56,918 bases of DNA from Gudongella sp034006985 (GCA_034006985.1 JAVERT010000017.1:1-56918), one strand, 5' to 3'; shown: positions 35,804-45,427, numbered from the stretch's first letter. The notes: generated from the letters alone by a model not told the origin. Translations and numbers: made by a program.

Positions 35804-35835
35804 CTCCCTAAATTATCTAATTTAGGGAGATATTT
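35804..35835. terminator. bidirectional terminator between lysE-like gene and purL
   Basis: Twelve-base-pair perfect stem CTCCCTAAATTA / TAATTTAGGGAG with a two-base loop, followed on the plus strand by ATATTTTTATT. It lies between two convergent genes. Confidence 0.85.
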
Positions 35836-38800
35836 TTATTTAAAGTAATTTACTCCAGCATTGAATATACCTTGGTCTTTTTCCCCATGTATGTTTTTAT
35901 ATACATCTTTTCCTATTCTTTCAGAATGGCCCATTTTCCCAAATACCCTACCATTTTTACTTGTCAAACCTTCAACTGCAAATACAGAACCATTTGGATT
36001 AAAGCTGCCATCGAGGCTTGCTTTGCCAGAAAAATCAACATATTGTGTTGCAATCTGCCCATTCTTTATTAATTCTTCCAATAATACTGGATTACAAACA
36101 AATCTACCTTCTCCATGAGAAACTGGCATAGTATATATTTCTCCAAGTTCTACGTTTGATAACCAAGGTGATAATTTAGATGATATCCTTGTATCTACAA
36201 GATTAGAAACATGTCTTCCAATTTGATTAAAGGTTAAAGTTGGATCATCGATTCCTAAATCTTTGATTTCTCCGTAAGGTAACAATCCAAGTTTAATTAA
36301 AGCTTGAAAACCATTACATATTCCTAATATTAGTCCATCTCGATTATTTAATAAATCAGCAATAGCTTCCGCAATATATGGATTTCTAAATATTGTTGCT
36401 ATAAACTTACCTGACCCATCTGGCTCATCTCCAGCGCTAAACCCACCTGGAATCATCAATATCTGGGATTCCTTGATTGCACCTGCCCATTCTTTAATTG
36501 AGTCTTTAATGTCTAAGCTAGATTGATTCCTAAATACACTTATCTTTGCAGTAGCTCCAGCTTTTTCAAACGCTCTTTTTGAATCATATTCACTATTCGT
36601 TCCAGGAAATACTGGTATAAAAACTCTTGGTCTAATAATCTTTTTGCCTTTATATGGTTTAGATGAAATTGCACTTGTTATAGTCTCAATATCTCCTTTC
36701 AAATCTATTTTTAAAGGAAATACCTCATTTAATGGTTGTTGCCATGCTTCTATCATATTATCCAAATCCACACTCTCGTCTTTGTATATAATCTTAGTTT
36801 CTTTTTGTGTATTCCCAATCTTTGTGAAATGCTTTCCTAGCAAGCTTGCATTAGAAGGATCTATTTCAATAATTATACTTCCTATTGATTTCTTAAATAG
36901 ATTTTCTTCATCAATACTATTCTCAAATTCGAAGCCTATTTTATTCCCAAAGCACATTTTACTAATAGCTGCTGCAATGCCACCATTATCTACTGTTTTT
37001 GCAGAAATAATCACTTTCTTATCTGTTAATTCTTTGATCTTTGAATAAACTTCTCTTATAGTATTAAAATCAGGCATATCATTATTATCAGTAATTATCT
37101 CAGCAAAATATGCCTCAGTTGATTGCTTCTTAAACTCAGGAGACAAAATATTCTCAGTATTATCTGTTGTGACTGCAAAAGTAATTATAGTAGGCGGTAC
37201 AGAGATATCTTTAAAAGTTCCTGACATGCTATCTTTACCACCTATAGCAGCTAAACCTAGTTCCGATTGTGCTTTATAAGCTCCTAGCAAAGCACTAAAC
37301 GGTTTACCCCAGGTTCTTTCATTTTCTCCAAGTTTTTCAAAATATTCTTGTATGCTTAGTCTTATTTTAGTATAATCTCCTCCAAGTGCTACTATTTTAG
37401 AAACCGCCTGGACAATAGAATTTACTCCACCATGGAATGGGCTCCACTCACAAATCTGTGGATCAAATCCAAAGCTCATTAAACTACAAGTATTTGTATC
37501 TCCTTCTAACACTGGTATTTTCGCAACCATACCTTCTATTGGAGTAAGCTTATATCTACCACCAAAAGGCATTAAAACCGTTGCAGCGCCAACAGTATTA
37601 TCAAATAGAATATTCATCCCTTGTTGTGAACAAATATTTAAATCTGAGATAGTAGTAATAATTTTTTCTTTAAAACTCCTATTGTCAAATACTATTCCAT
37701 CTTTAGGCTTGGGTGCGCCTATATTAACCTTAATTGTTTGTTTTGCACCATTAGTCTCAAGAAAATCTCTCTTTATATCTAAAATTTTCGAGCCTCTCCA
37801 GTACATAGTCAACCGACCTGTATCTGTTATATCTGCAACATTTGTAACTTCTAAATTTTCTGTATGAGCTAATTCTTTAAATCTTTTAAAATCTTTAGGG
37901 TCTATTACAACTGCCATTCTCTCTTGTGACTCTGCAATAGCAAGTTCTGTCCCATCTAGACCTTCATATTTTTTAGGAATTACATCAAGTTGTATATCTA
38001 TACTATCTGCTAATTCTCCTATTGCAACTGAAACTCCTCCAGCACCAAAGTCATTGCACCTTTTAATCATTTTAGCTAATTCAGGATTCCTAAAAAGCCT
38101 TTGAATCTTTCTCTCTTCAGGTGCATTTCCCTTTTGAACTTCAGCACCAGATTTATATAAAGATTCCTCTGTATGCGATTTCGATGAACCTGTAGCCCCA
38201 CCAATTCCATCTCTACCTGTTCTACCGCCTACTAATAATACTATATCTCCCAGTTCTGGTCTTTCTCGCACTACATTTTCTATAGGAGTAGCAGCAATAA
38301 CTGCTCCTACTTCCATTCTCTTGGCTACATACCCTGGATGATATATCTCTGTCACTTGTCCTGTAGCTAATCCAATTTGATTACCATATGAGCTGTAACC
38401 CCTCGCTGCTTCTTTAGTTATCTTTCTTTGAGGCAATTTACCTGCTAGCGTCTCTTCAATAGGCTGCCTTGGATCTCCACTTCCAGTAACTCTCATAGCT
38501 TGATACACATAGCTCCTCCCAGAAAGTGGGTCTCTTATAGCTCCACCTAAACAAGTGGCCGCTCCTCCAAAAGGTTCTATTTCTGTGGGGTGATTATGTG
38601 TCTCATTTTTAAACATCAATAACCATTTCTCATTCTTACCATTAACATCAACATCAATTTCTATGCTACAAGCATTTATCTCTTCTGACAAATCAATATC
38701 ATTAAGTAAACCCATTTTTATACATTGTTTAGTATTAATAGTAGCTAAATCCATTAATGAAATAGCTTTTTTAGCTTTAACAAACTCTCTTGATCCAATA

Positions 38801-39567
38801 TATTCATCAAGAGCAGATTGAAATATTTGTTTATACTCACCATCATCAATCTTAATATCTTCAATTTCAGTTAAAAAAGTTGTATGTCTACAATGATCAG
38901 ACCAATATGTATCTATTACTTTCAATTCAGTTATAGTAGGATTTCTTTTTTCATCATTCAAAAAATAATCTTGAACTAGGATTAAATCATCAAAGCTCAT
39001 AGAAAAACCCATCTTAACCTTAAATATATCTAAGTCATCATGGCTTAATTCTATAAACCCATCTATCACTTCTATATCTTTCGGATTTTCTATTTCATCT
39101 TTCAAATTCTTTGGTATTTCTAAGGAAGCTTCTCTAGAATCTACAGGGTTTATTAGATAGCCTTTAATTTTTTCAATATCTTGTTCGCTGATACTACCTT
39201 TTAACAAATATACTTTAGCAGACTTTACAATTGTTTCCATTTCATCAAGTAAAATTTGGATACACTGCATAGAAGAATCCGCTCTCTGGTCATATTGACC
39301 TGGAAGAAATTCTGTAGCTATTAACAACCCCTCTGATTCTGGAAGTTTGTCTATATAAATATTATCAACATTAGGTTCTGATAGAATTAGGCTACTTATC
39401 TTATTGAAGTTTTTATCATCAGAACAATTAAAATCATATCTATTAAATAGCCTTAAATTCTCTAACCCTTCCATCCCAAAATTCTTTTGTATTTCTTTTA
39501 GTAAGTTATTTGCTTCGATGTTATATCCGTCTTTTTTTTCAACATAAACTCTTCTAATATTTATCAT
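35836..39567 (-). CDS. purL: phosphoribosylformylglycinamidine synthase (single-chain)
   Basis: A 1243-residue FGAM synthase, which makes FGAM from FGAR, glutamine and ATP in purine synthesis. Order: N-terminal PurS-like region; FGAM synthase core with SDHCRHTTFLTE, FKNETHNHPTEIEPFGGAATCLGGAIRDPLSG and GGRTGRDGIGGATGSSKS; second AIR-synthase-like half (IAAISKMCFGNKIGF); C-terminal class I glutaminase (about 990-1243) with Cys in GICNGFQAL and the His/Glu pair in SHGEGRF. Length is typical of the clostridial long form. It stands alone, away from other pur genes, with a short leader and no visible purine riboswitch. ATG with GGAGGA. Confidence 0.96.
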   Translation of the reverse strand: MINIRRVYVEKKDGYNIEANNLLKEIQKNFGMEGLENLRLFNRYDFNCSDDKNFNKISSLILSEPNVDNIYIDKLPESEGLLIATEFLPGQYDQRADSSMQCIQILLDEMETIVKSAKVYLLKGSISEQDIEKIKGYLINPVDSREASLEIPKNLKDEIENPKDIEVIDGFIELSHDDLDIFKVKMGFSMSFDDLILVQDYFLNDEKRNPTITELKVIDTYWSDHCRHTTFLTEIEDIKIDDGEYKQIFQSALDEYIGSREFVKAKKAISLMDLATINTKQCIKMGLLNDIDLSEEINACSIEIDVDVNGKNEKWLLMFKNETHNHPTEIEPFGGAATCLGGAIRDPLSGRSYVYQAMRVTGSGDPRQPIEETLAGKLPQRKITKEAARGYSSYGNQIGLATGQVTEIYHPGYVAKRMEVGAVIAATPIENVVRERPELGDIVLLVGGRTGRDGIGGATGSSKSHTEESLYKSGAEVQKGNAPEERKIQRLFRNPELAKMIKRCNDFGAGGVSVAIGELADSIDIQLDVIPKKYEGLDGTELAIAESQERMAVVIDPKDFKRFKELAHTENLEVTNVADITDTGRLTMYWRGSKILDIKRDFLETNGAKQTIKVNIGAPKPKDGIVFDNRSFKEKIITTISDLNICSQQGMNILFDNTVGAATVLMPFGGRYKLTPIEGMVAKIPVLEGDTNTCSLMSFGFDPQICEWSPFHGGVNSIVQAVSKIVALGGDYTKIRLSIQEYFEKLGENERTWGKPFSALLGAYKAQSELGLAAIGGKDSMSGTFKDISVPPTIITFAVTTDNTENILSPEFKKQSTEAYFAEIITDNNDMPDFNTIREVYSKIKELTDKKVIISAKTVDNGGIAAAISKMCFGNKIGFEFENSIDEENLFKKSIGSIIIEIDPSNASLLGKHFTKIGNTQKETKIIYKDESVDLDNMIEAWQQPLNEVFPLKIDLKGDIETITSAISSKPYKGKKIIRPRVFIPVFPGTNSEYDSKRAFEKAGATAKISVFRNQSSLDIKDSIKEWAGAIKESQILMIPGGFSAGDEPDGSGKFIATIFRNPYIAEAIADLLNNRDGLILGICNGFQALIKLGLLPYGEIKDLGIDDPTLTFNQIGRHVSNLVDTRISSKLSPWLSNVELGEIYTMPVSHGEGRFVCNPVLLEELIKNGQIATQYVDFSGKASLDGSFNPNGSVFAVEGLTSKNGRVFGKMGHSERIGKDVYKNIHGEKDQGIFNAGVNYFK

Positions 39568-39674
39568 ATCTTCCTCCAGTTCGCTAATTTTATACCTACA
39601 TATTATTGTATCATCCTAATTTAAGCAAGTAAAACAATTAATCTACCATTCTATATTAATCCTTTAAAATATTT

Positions 39675-39702
39675 AGAGCTATGAATTCAAATCCATAGCT
39701 CT
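39675..39702 (-). terminator. terminator after MBL-fold gene
   Basis: Stem AGAGCTATG / CATAGCTCT with a ten-base loop lies just past the stop of the MBL gene. On the minus strand it is followed by AAATATTTTAAA, a weak T-rich tail. It sits upstream of purL. Confidence 0.6.
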
Positions 39703-39709
39703 TCTATTT

Positions 39710-40534
39710 TTAAATAGTAATAATTATACCAGTTGATAACTCATTTATCTTATCACCCATAATCTCTTTTAGCTTATAATACTGTTTTCTACCAGTACAA
39801 TGACCTGTATAGAAAGTTGCTCCTGACTCCACTAATTCATCGGAAACTTTTTTCAAAAATTCCATATCTAAAGAATCATTCAAATCAAGATCGTATAAAT
39901 GAAATCCCCCTATCACATGAGTTATCGGTAAATCACTAATCTCTTGAGCTTGCTTTAAAATATTAACTATTCCTCTATGTGAACAACCAACGATAAGTAC
40001 CCTATTGCGACCTTCTCTAATTATTAAATTTTGCTCGTGTTTAAAGTCGTCCTTTTCCCAAAGATCATATTTTTTCATAAGAAGAGTATCGTTTCCTCTT
40101 GGCACCAATTCTTCTCCTTCTATATGTGAAAATAAAATTAAATCTTCATCAAAAAATATATCCTCTTCTACAAGTTTAACTCTTTCATTTTCTTCTATTT
40201 CAGTATCTATTCCAGCATCTCTAATTTTTTCATTTTCTTTAATTGAGCCATGAGGTGTAAATGCACCTTTTTGAATATAAACAAAGGCTTCTTTGTTCAC
40301 ATCTAAAAAATCTAAAAGTCCTCCCCCATGATCATAGTGTCCATGAGATAAAATTGCCATATCAGCATCTTTCAAATTAACATCTAATGTCTGAGCATTC
40401 ACGATAAACTTATTTGTCTTACCAGTATCAAATATAATTTTTCTTAGCTTTGTTTCAATATACAAACTTAAGCCGTGTTCTGTCAATAAATCATCTGATA
40501 TTGTCTCATCTTCTAAAAGTGTTTTAATTATCAC
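39710..40534 (-). CDS. MBL-fold metallo-hydrolase
   Basis: A 274-residue metallo-beta-lactamase-fold protein. Zinc motif ILSHGHYDHGGG near residue 63; further metal ligands in GCSHRGI near 182 and GGFHLYD near 208; final GHCTGRKQYYKL. This pattern matches the group annotated as dihydropterin-ribofuranosylaminobenzene phosphate synthase-like hydrolases, whose true bacterial substrates are mostly unknown. GTG start with GAGGTGG. Monocistronic, with a terminator after it. Confidence 0.9.
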   Translation of the reverse strand: MIIKTLLEDETISDDLLTEHGLSLYIETKLRKIIFDTGKTNKFIVNAQTLDVNLKDADMAILSHGHYDHGGGLLDFLDVNKEAFVYIQKGAFTPHGSIKENEKIRDAGIDTEIEENERVKLVEEDIFFDEDLILFSHIEGEELVPRGNDTLLMKKYDLWEKDDFKHEQNLIIREGRNRVLIVGCSHRGIVNILKQAQEISDLPITHVIGGFHLYDLDLNDSLDMEFLKKVSDELVESGATFYTGHCTGRKQYYKLKEIMGDKINELSTGIIITI

Positions 40535-40592
40535 TAGTAGCCCACCTCTCTTTATATTACTAGTATATCCTTACCCTTTTATTATAGACTAA

Positions 40593-40621
40593 TTGACAAT
40601 TTAAATAAATAAAGATAAAGT
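40593..40621 (+). promoter_or_regulatory. promoter of HpcH-type aldolase gene
   Basis: Perfect TTGACA (40593-40598), 17-base spacer, TAAAGT (40616-40621), about 25 bases before the ATG. Confidence 0.65.
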
Positions 40622-40646
40622 CGATTATAGAAAGGTTGGGATCAAT

Positions 40647-41414
40647 ATGATTAATAATTTAAAATCTAAGATGCAGAATGGCGAAAGAACACTAGGCACT
40701 TTTCTTGAACTTGGAAGCGAACTGGCGATAGAATGTTTGGGTTATACTGGGCTTGATTTTTTTATAATAGACCAAGAGCATGGCCCATTTGATATTGGAG
40801 AAACAGTAGGTTTTCTAAGAGCTGCTGAATTAAGCGAAATTACGCCTCTTGTTAGAGTGAAGGATATCTCTAGACCTTCAATCCTTAAAAACTTAGATAT
40901 TGGAGCTAAAGGATTGATTGTTCCAAATGTTGAATCAGTTGAAGAAGCTAAATTGCTAGTAGAATGGGCAAAATACTCCCCTATTGGTAAAAGAGGATAT
41001 TTTATGGCTAGACCATCTGGTTATGGTAATAAAGATTACGCTAAAGATATGAATAATTATTTTGAGACATCAAATAAAGAAACTCTACTTATTCCTCAAT
41101 GTGAAACTATGGGAGCTTTAAATAATATAGAAGAGATACTGGCCTTAGAAGGTATTGATGGTATTTTCATTGGACCTTTTGATCTTACTATTGCAATGGG
41201 TATCCCAGCTCAATTTTCAGCTCCTGAGTACAAAAAAGCTTTGGATAGAGTCCTTAAAGCTTGCAAAGAGAATAATAAATTCTGTTTTATATTTTCACCT
41301 GATAAAAAAACAGCTCAGGAATACATAAATTCTGGATTCGATGCAGTAGCAATTGGTATGGATGCCTCCCATTATATACAAGCTTTTAAAGATCTTGTTA
41401 ACAGTTTCAAATAA
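40647..41414 (+). CDS. HpcH/HpaI family aldolase
   Basis: A 255-residue class II pyruvate aldolase of the GarL/HpcH type. Motifs: FFIIDQEHGPFD near residue 40 (base His), LIVPNVESVEEAK near 93, IPQCETMGALNNIEEI near 153 and GIFIGPFDLTIAMG near 174, with the metal ligands Glu and Asp. These enzymes cleave 4-hydroxy-2-oxo acids to pyruvate and an aldehyde; here the substrate is unclear (2-keto-3-deoxy sugar acid or 4-hydroxy-2-oxovalerate type). Own promoter and terminator, so a one-gene unit; no sugar-acid catabolic neighbours. Confidence 0.9.
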   Translation: MINNLKSKMQNGERTLGTFLELGSELAIECLGYTGLDFFIIDQEHGPFDIGETVGFLRAAELSEITPLVRVKDISRPSILKNLDIGAKGLIVPNVESVEEAKLLVEWAKYSPIGKRGYFMARPSGYGNKDYAKDMNNYFETSNKETLLIPQCETMGALNNIEEILALEGIDGIFIGPFDLTIAMGIPAQFSAPEYKKALDRVLKACKENNKFCFIFSPDKKTAQEYINSGFDAVAIGMDASHYIQAFKDLVNSFK

Positions 41415-41420
41415 AACTCA

Positions 41421-41450
41421 AATGAGTGTGCTAGTTAGCACACTCATTTT
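41421..41450. terminator. bidirectional terminator
   Basis: Perfect 12-base-pair stem AATGAGTGTGCT / AGCACACTCATT with a four-base loop, T-rich on the plus strand and A-rich before it. It separates the convergent HpcH aldolase and zincin genes. Confidence 0.88.
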
Positions 41451-41823
41451 ATTTATTCAAATATCTATCTAATTCTTCTTCATCCTTTATTACAAGTCCT
41501 TTTTCTCCTGCTAGTGTTTCTAGATGATGTGTAAATTCATGTATCAGTGTACTCTCTAATTGCTCTTTTATTTGTTCTTCCGATAGCCCATTAAATACCC
41601 TCTTAAACGAGCCATAATATATTCTAATATGAGAACCTGTTATACTTCTATGGTATTCTCCCATAATATATAACGGTCTGCTAGCTTTACTCTTTGGATG
41701 ATTCTTTCTTTGTGGCAGTAATACTACCCCTTCGTTTAATTCTTTAAAAAAATCAGCTGGTAAAGTTTCTGCAATCTCATCAAGTATCTCATTAACTCTA
41801 TCTATATCTGGAAAATCATACAT
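41449..41823 (-). CDS. zincin-like metallopeptidase domain protein
   Basis: A 124-residue protein with a C-terminal HEFTHHLE zinc-protease motif (HExxH followed by HLE), as in the small cytosolic Zincin_1 family common next to housekeeping genes in Firmicutes and Actinobacteria. The preceding SRPLYIMGEYHRSITGSHIRIYYGSFKR segment also fits the family. No signal peptide. ATG with GGTGGAG. It follows fructose-bisphosphate aldolase by 12 bases and is probably co-transcribed with it. No substrate is known. Confidence 0.87.
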   Translation of the reverse strand: MYDFPDIDRVNEILDEIAETLPADFFKELNEGVVLLPQRKNHPKSKASRPLYIMGEYHRSITGSHIRIYYGSFKRVFNGLSEEQIKEQLESTLIHEFTHHLETLAGEKGLVIKDEEELDRYLNK

Positions 41824-41835
41824 TTAATCTCCACC

Positions 41836-42768
41836 TTATAAGTTAGAACCACTTGAACCAAGTACATTCTTAATTTTATGTTTTACCATTCCTTTTATAG
41901 CTTCTCTTGCAGGTCCTAAATATTTTCTAGGATCAAATTCTGATGGATTCTCAGCCATAAACTTTCTAATAGCAGCTGTCATTGCAAGTCTTAAATCTGT
42001 ATCAATATTTATTTTTGCTACATTCATCTTTGCAGCTCTTCTTAGCATCTCCTCAGGTACTCCCTGTGCTCCTGGTATATTTCCACCGTACTGATTACAA
42101 AGTGCTACGAATTCTGGCAACACTGTTGATGCACCATGAAGAACCAATGGAGTATTTGGAAGCATATTACCAATAGTTTCAAGTCTTTCAAAATCAAGAT
42201 TTGGTTCACCCTTAAATTTAAATGCACCATGGCTTGTTCCGATAGCAATAGCTAGAGAATCAACTCCAGTTCTTTTAACAAACTCAACAGCTTCATCTGG
42301 ATCAGTATATGTTGCATCTTCTTTAGTAACATTAATTGCATCTTCTACTCCGGCTAATTTCCCCAATTCAGCTTCAACAACAACACCTCTAGCATGAGCA
42401 TAATCAACAACCTCTTTGGTGATTCTAATATTTTCTTCTAATGGATGATGAGATGCATCAATCATAACTGAAGTAAACCCATCATCAATACATTTTTTAC
42501 ATATATCAAAACTATCTCCATGGTCTAAATGAAGTACAATATCCAGATTACTATCTTCAATAGCTGCTTCAACCAATTTTTTCAGATAAATTGAATTTGC
42601 ATATTTTCTTGCACCTGCAGATACCTGCAAAATAATTCCCGATTTTTCTTCCTTAGCAGCATCTACAATTCCTTGGATTATTTCCATATTGTTTACATTA
42701 AATGCTCCTATAGCATACCCACCTGCTTGTGCTTTTTTAAATAATTCTTTTGATGTAACTAATCCCAT
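41836..42768 (-). CDS. fba: class II fructose-1,6-bisphosphate aldolase
   Basis: A 310-residue zinc-dependent aldolase of glycolysis. Zinc and active-site motifs: LHLDHGDSFD near residue 80, VMIDASHHPLEENI near 105, VVVEAELGKLAGVED near 130, AIAIGTSHGAFKFKG near 173 and PLVLHGAST near 205, with NIDTDLRLA near 255. Two in-frame ATGs lie six bases apart; the second (42768) has eight-base spacing from AAAGGAG whereas the first has two, so I start at the second. The zincin-like gene follows closely. Confidence 0.96.
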   Translation of the reverse strand: MGLVTSKELFKKAQAGGYAIGAFNVNNMEIIQGIVDAAKEEKSGIILQVSAGARKYANSIYLKKLVEAAIEDSNLDIVLHLDHGDSFDICKKCIDDGFTSVMIDASHHPLEENIRITKEVVDYAHARGVVVEAELGKLAGVEDAINVTKEDATYTDPDEAVEFVKRTGVDSLAIAIGTSHGAFKFKGEPNLDFERLETIGNMLPNTPLVLHGASTVLPEFVALCNQYGGNIPGAQGVPEEMLRRAAKMNVAKINIDTDLRLAMTAAIRKFMAENPSEFDPRKYLGPAREAIKGMVKHKIKNVLGSSGSNL

Positions 42769-42836
42769 ACTCATCGCTCCTTTATTATAATTAAATAAGT
42801 CTTAATTTATTATATACCCTAGCATCTTAAGGTCAA

Positions 42837-43595
42837 TTAAAAATGGTTATACCTATTAATTTCTTTATATAAATTGTCTATTTTATATTCTAATGCTATC
42901 TTTGGGTTTAGTTTTAGGTTCATTAGATTTAAAAATACCTCCTCTATTAAACTTTCACTAGGACTATTATGCTGATCATAAATACCATTGTTGCCATGTA
43001 TATGTATATATGCTATATAATCTTTTAATCCAACAATCCAGTCTTTTAAGGAAGCTTTTGATAAATTTAAATGTCCTATATCCAAATTAATTCGAATTCT
43101 ATCGTTGTCTATACATTCTATAAGCTCTTTTAGCATCAAAGGTGTTTCTTCAAATATATTTTCGAGTAATATTACTCCTTTAAACTCTGTTAATGTAAGA
43201 GCTTCTTCCCAGAAATCTTTTGCCTGGAAATTATTTAATTCCTTCAAACTAGGCGAATTTAAGTGGGGATTTATTTGGCTATGAAAAATTATATAATCCG
43301 CATTTAATTGACGAGCAATCTCAAGTGATTCCAGATATTTTTCTATACTAACTCTTCTAATATCTGGATCTGGACTAGATGGTTTTAAATCTAAAAATGG
43401 CCCATGAATAGCAATACTACCTTTTAAATCTGCAAGTCTCTCTTTATATTCACTTATCAAATTATTTTTTTCCTTCTGTGATAAATTCGGTTCTACAAAA
43501 TCTTGTATTTCAACTCCTATATTATTCCTATTTAATACATCTATATCTAATTCCTCGATTGTAGATATACAATTCAATACATGAATCTTTATCAT
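42837..43595 (-). CDS. TIM-barrel xylose-isomerase-like (AP endonuclease 2 superfamily) protein
   Basis: A 252-residue TIM-barrel protein. Features of the sugar phosphate isomerase/epimerase superfamily: VEIQDF near residue 30, AIHGPFLDLKPSS near 63, YIIFHSQINPH near 100, ILLENIFEETP near 145 (metal Glu), INLDIGHLNLS near 168 (Asp, His) and YIHIHGNNG near 192. The reaction is unknown. It lies seven bases after cobC as the last gene of the cobalamin nucleotide-loop cluster, so it may act in that pathway, for example in lower-ligand or phosphate handling; that is inference from context. Confidence 0.82.
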   Translation of the reverse strand: MIKIHVLNCISTIEELDIDVLNRNNIGVEIQDFVEPNLSQKEKNNLISEYKERLADLKGSIAIHGPFLDLKPSSPDPDIRRVSIEKYLESLEIARQLNADYIIFHSQINPHLNSPSLKELNNFQAKDFWEEALTLTEFKGVILLENIFEETPLMLKELIECIDNDRIRINLDIGHLNLSKASLKDWIVGLKDYIAYIHIHGNNGIYDQHNSPSESLIEEVFLNLMNLKLNPKIALEYKIDNLYKEINRYNHF

Positions 43596-43602
43596 ATCTC
43601 AC

Positions 43603-44169
43603 CTACCTATAATTTAACTGTTTAATATACTTATAGCGATCGTCTAAATTAACAACTGTTATACTACCATTGCCAGCTCTAAATTTAAAAAAATAGTTTG
43701 GATCATCCATAACATAGCTACATATTAGTCTTATAATCCCTTCATGTGTAACAGCAAGTATATTCTCTTTTGAATCTTTTATTGAATCCATAAATCTTAC
43801 TACCCTGGTATATGTCTGAATTATATTTTCACCGTTTGGAATATTATAATTAAAAGGATCATCCACCCACATTTGTGATTCTTCAGGATACTTTTTACTA
43901 AACTCCTCAAAAGTATAGCCTGTAAAAATCCCAAAATCCATTTCTCTAATTGTATTATTCTCAATACCAGAGAGACCTAATATCTGAAGAGTCTGTCTCG
44001 TCCTTGCCAAAGGGCTAAAAAATACTTTTGAAAACTCATAGTCTTTCAATAATTCACGAGTTTTTTTTATCTGTTCTACTCCATTTCCCGTAAGAATCGT
44101 ATTATCACTACTAAATCTTTTACTAACATTATCTTCGGATTCCCCATGTCTGACTAAAATCAATTCCAT
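43603..44169 (-). CDS. cobC: alpha-ribazole-phosphatase-like histidine phosphatase
   Basis: A 188-residue phosphoglycerate-mutase-fold phosphatase. ILVRHGESEDN at the N-terminus holds the catalytic His; FFSPLARTRQT, IREMDFGIFTGYTFEEF and AVTHEGIIRLI supply the other active-site residues. Position directly after cobS supports dephosphorylation of alpha-ribazole-5'-phosphate or cobalamin-5'-phosphate. The longer frame (44187) overlaps cobS further; ATG 44169 has GGAG at seven bases and is preferred. It still overlaps the end of cobS by ten bases. Confidence 0.88.
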   Translation of the reverse strand: MELILVRHGESEDNVSKRFSSDNTILTGNGVEQIKKTRELLKDYEFSKVFFSPLARTRQTLQILGLSGIENNTIREMDFGIFTGYTFEEFSKKYPEESQMWVDDPFNYNIPNGENIIQTYTRVVRFMDSIKDSKENILAVTHEGIIRLICSYVMDDPNYFFKFRAGNGSITVVNLDDRYKYIKQLNYR

Positions 44170-44897
44170 ATCATCACTCCCCAACACAATAATAAAGACA
44201 GAAGTTCACTTATCTCAATCGTTGCTCCATAAACATCTCCACTAAATCCCCCGATTTTTTTATATGTTAGTCTTGTAATAGCTTCTCCCAAAATAAAACA
44301 TGCTATTAGTGGAATAACAAACAATAAATTTATTCCTATGACTAACATCATATATAGCGGAATAGCTACTACAATATAATTTTTCGGGTTCGAATTATTA
44401 AACATTTTCCCAAGGCTGCTATTCTTGTTAGTTTTTTTCTCTGATATTAAATAGCTAGTAACTAATCTGGCATTAGCTAAACTAAGAGGTATAGCTATCC
44501 ACATACCCTGACTTAAGCTGGTCAATATAGCAAACTTCAAAAGCAAAACTAGGACTATTGCTATTACTCCAAAAGCTCCTATTCGACTATCCTTCATAAT
44601 CTCTTCTATCCTAGAATTTTCTCTGCCAGAAAAGAATCCATCACAAGTATCAGAGAGTCCATCCAAATGAAGTCCTCCTGTTAAAATAACCATTAAAAAA
44701 AGGGTAATAGCCGCTCCGACCTGCACGCTATATTTGTATAAAAAAATAAAGGGAATAGCTGATAATAAACCTATCAATAACCCAATAGGTGCAAAAAATA
44801 GCAAACTCCTCTTTATATTTTTTTCATTAAAATTGATTCTTTTATTAATAGGAATTCTAGTTAAGAATTGAATAGCTAAAACTAATCCATCTATCAT
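44160..44897 (-). CDS. cobS: adenosylcobinamide-GDP ribazoletransferase
   Basis: A 245-residue membrane enzyme that joins alpha-ribazole (or its phosphate) to adenosylcobinamide-GDP. LAIQFLTRIPI at the N-terminus, GGLHLDGLSDTCDGFFSGRENSRIEEIMKDSRIGAFGV near residues 75-112 with the CobS aspartates, and a C-terminal GGFSGDVYGATIEISEL are diagnostic. Several membrane helices. The frame extends to 44924, but ATG 44897 overlaps the cobU stop as ATGA and has GGTGA upstream. CobT and CobP-independent steps are not encoded here. Confidence 0.95.
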   Translation of the reverse strand: MIDGLVLAIQFLTRIPINKRINFNEKNIKRSLLFFAPIGLLIGLLSAIPFIFLYKYSVQVGAAITLFLMVILTGGLHLDGLSDTCDGFFSGRENSRIEEIMKDSRIGAFGVIAIVLVLLLKFAILTSLSQGMWIAIPLSLANARLVTSYLISEKKTNKNSSLGKMFNNSNPKNYIVVAIPLYMMLVIGINLLFVIPLIACFILGEAITRLTYKKIGGFSGDVYGATIEISELLSLLLCWGVMIWN

Positions 44898-45427
44898 TTT
44901 ATTTTCACCGGTATTCCACAACATACTAGATAAACTTCGTTTGATAAAGTCGCAATTCTTTGATTAACTCTTCCTTGTATATCTCTAAAAACTCTGCCTA
45001 CATGGTTTTCAGGAACTAAAGAATATCCCAGTTCATTTGTAACCAAAACTAGCTCACCATCAATTTTTTCTAATTTATTGTAAAGTTTTGTTATCTGACT
45101 AACTGTAGTGTTTTCCACTTTGTTTTGAACTTCCATGTCAATATGCTCCATGTCTTTACTTAAATCAAACATAATATTTGAAGTAAGAACCGTTAAACAA
45201 TCGAGCAAATATTTCTTCTCCTCTCCAACCGCAAGTTCTAAATCATACGTTCCTTCAAAAGTTCTCCACTCATTCGGTCTATTAGCTTTATGTAATAATA
45301 CTCTTTCGTCCATTTCAGAATCTTCAATCCTTGAAGTTGCAATATAAACAACATCTTTATCATCATCAAATAACGATTGAGCAAAATTGCTCTTTCCGCT
45401 TCGTGCACCACCAGTAACTAATATCAT
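44894..45427 (-). CDS. cobU: adenosylcobinamide kinase/guanylyltransferase
   Basis: A 177-residue bifunctional enzyme of cobamide assembly. P-loop VTGGARSGKS at the start; DERVLLHKANRPNEWRTFEG carries the RxxxHxxxRP..W guanylylation motif; LLDCLTVLTSN and VTNELGYSLVPENHVGRVFRDIQGRVNQ complete the family pattern. The frame begins with tandem GTG codons (45439, 45436) that overlap the likely GGTGA site; ATG 45427 is chosen. First gene of cobU-cobS-cobC-TIM barrel. The 150-base divergent upstream region shows no convincing cobalamin riboswitch. Confidence 0.94.
   Translation of the reverse strand: MILVTGGARSGKSNFAQSLFDDDKDVVYIATSRIEDSEMDERVLLHKANRPNEWRTFEGTYDLELAVGEEKKYLLDCLTVLTSNIMFDLSKDMEHIDMEVQNKVENTTVSQITKLYNKLEKIDGELVLVTNELGYSLVPENHVGRVFRDIQGRVNQRIATLSNEVYLVCCGIPVKIK

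Noticed and set aside
39568..39709. Purine riboswitch upstream of purL
   Set aside because: The region is short, AT-rich, and lacks the conserved three-way junction loops of purine riboswitches; the only hairpin is the terminator of the neighbouring gene.
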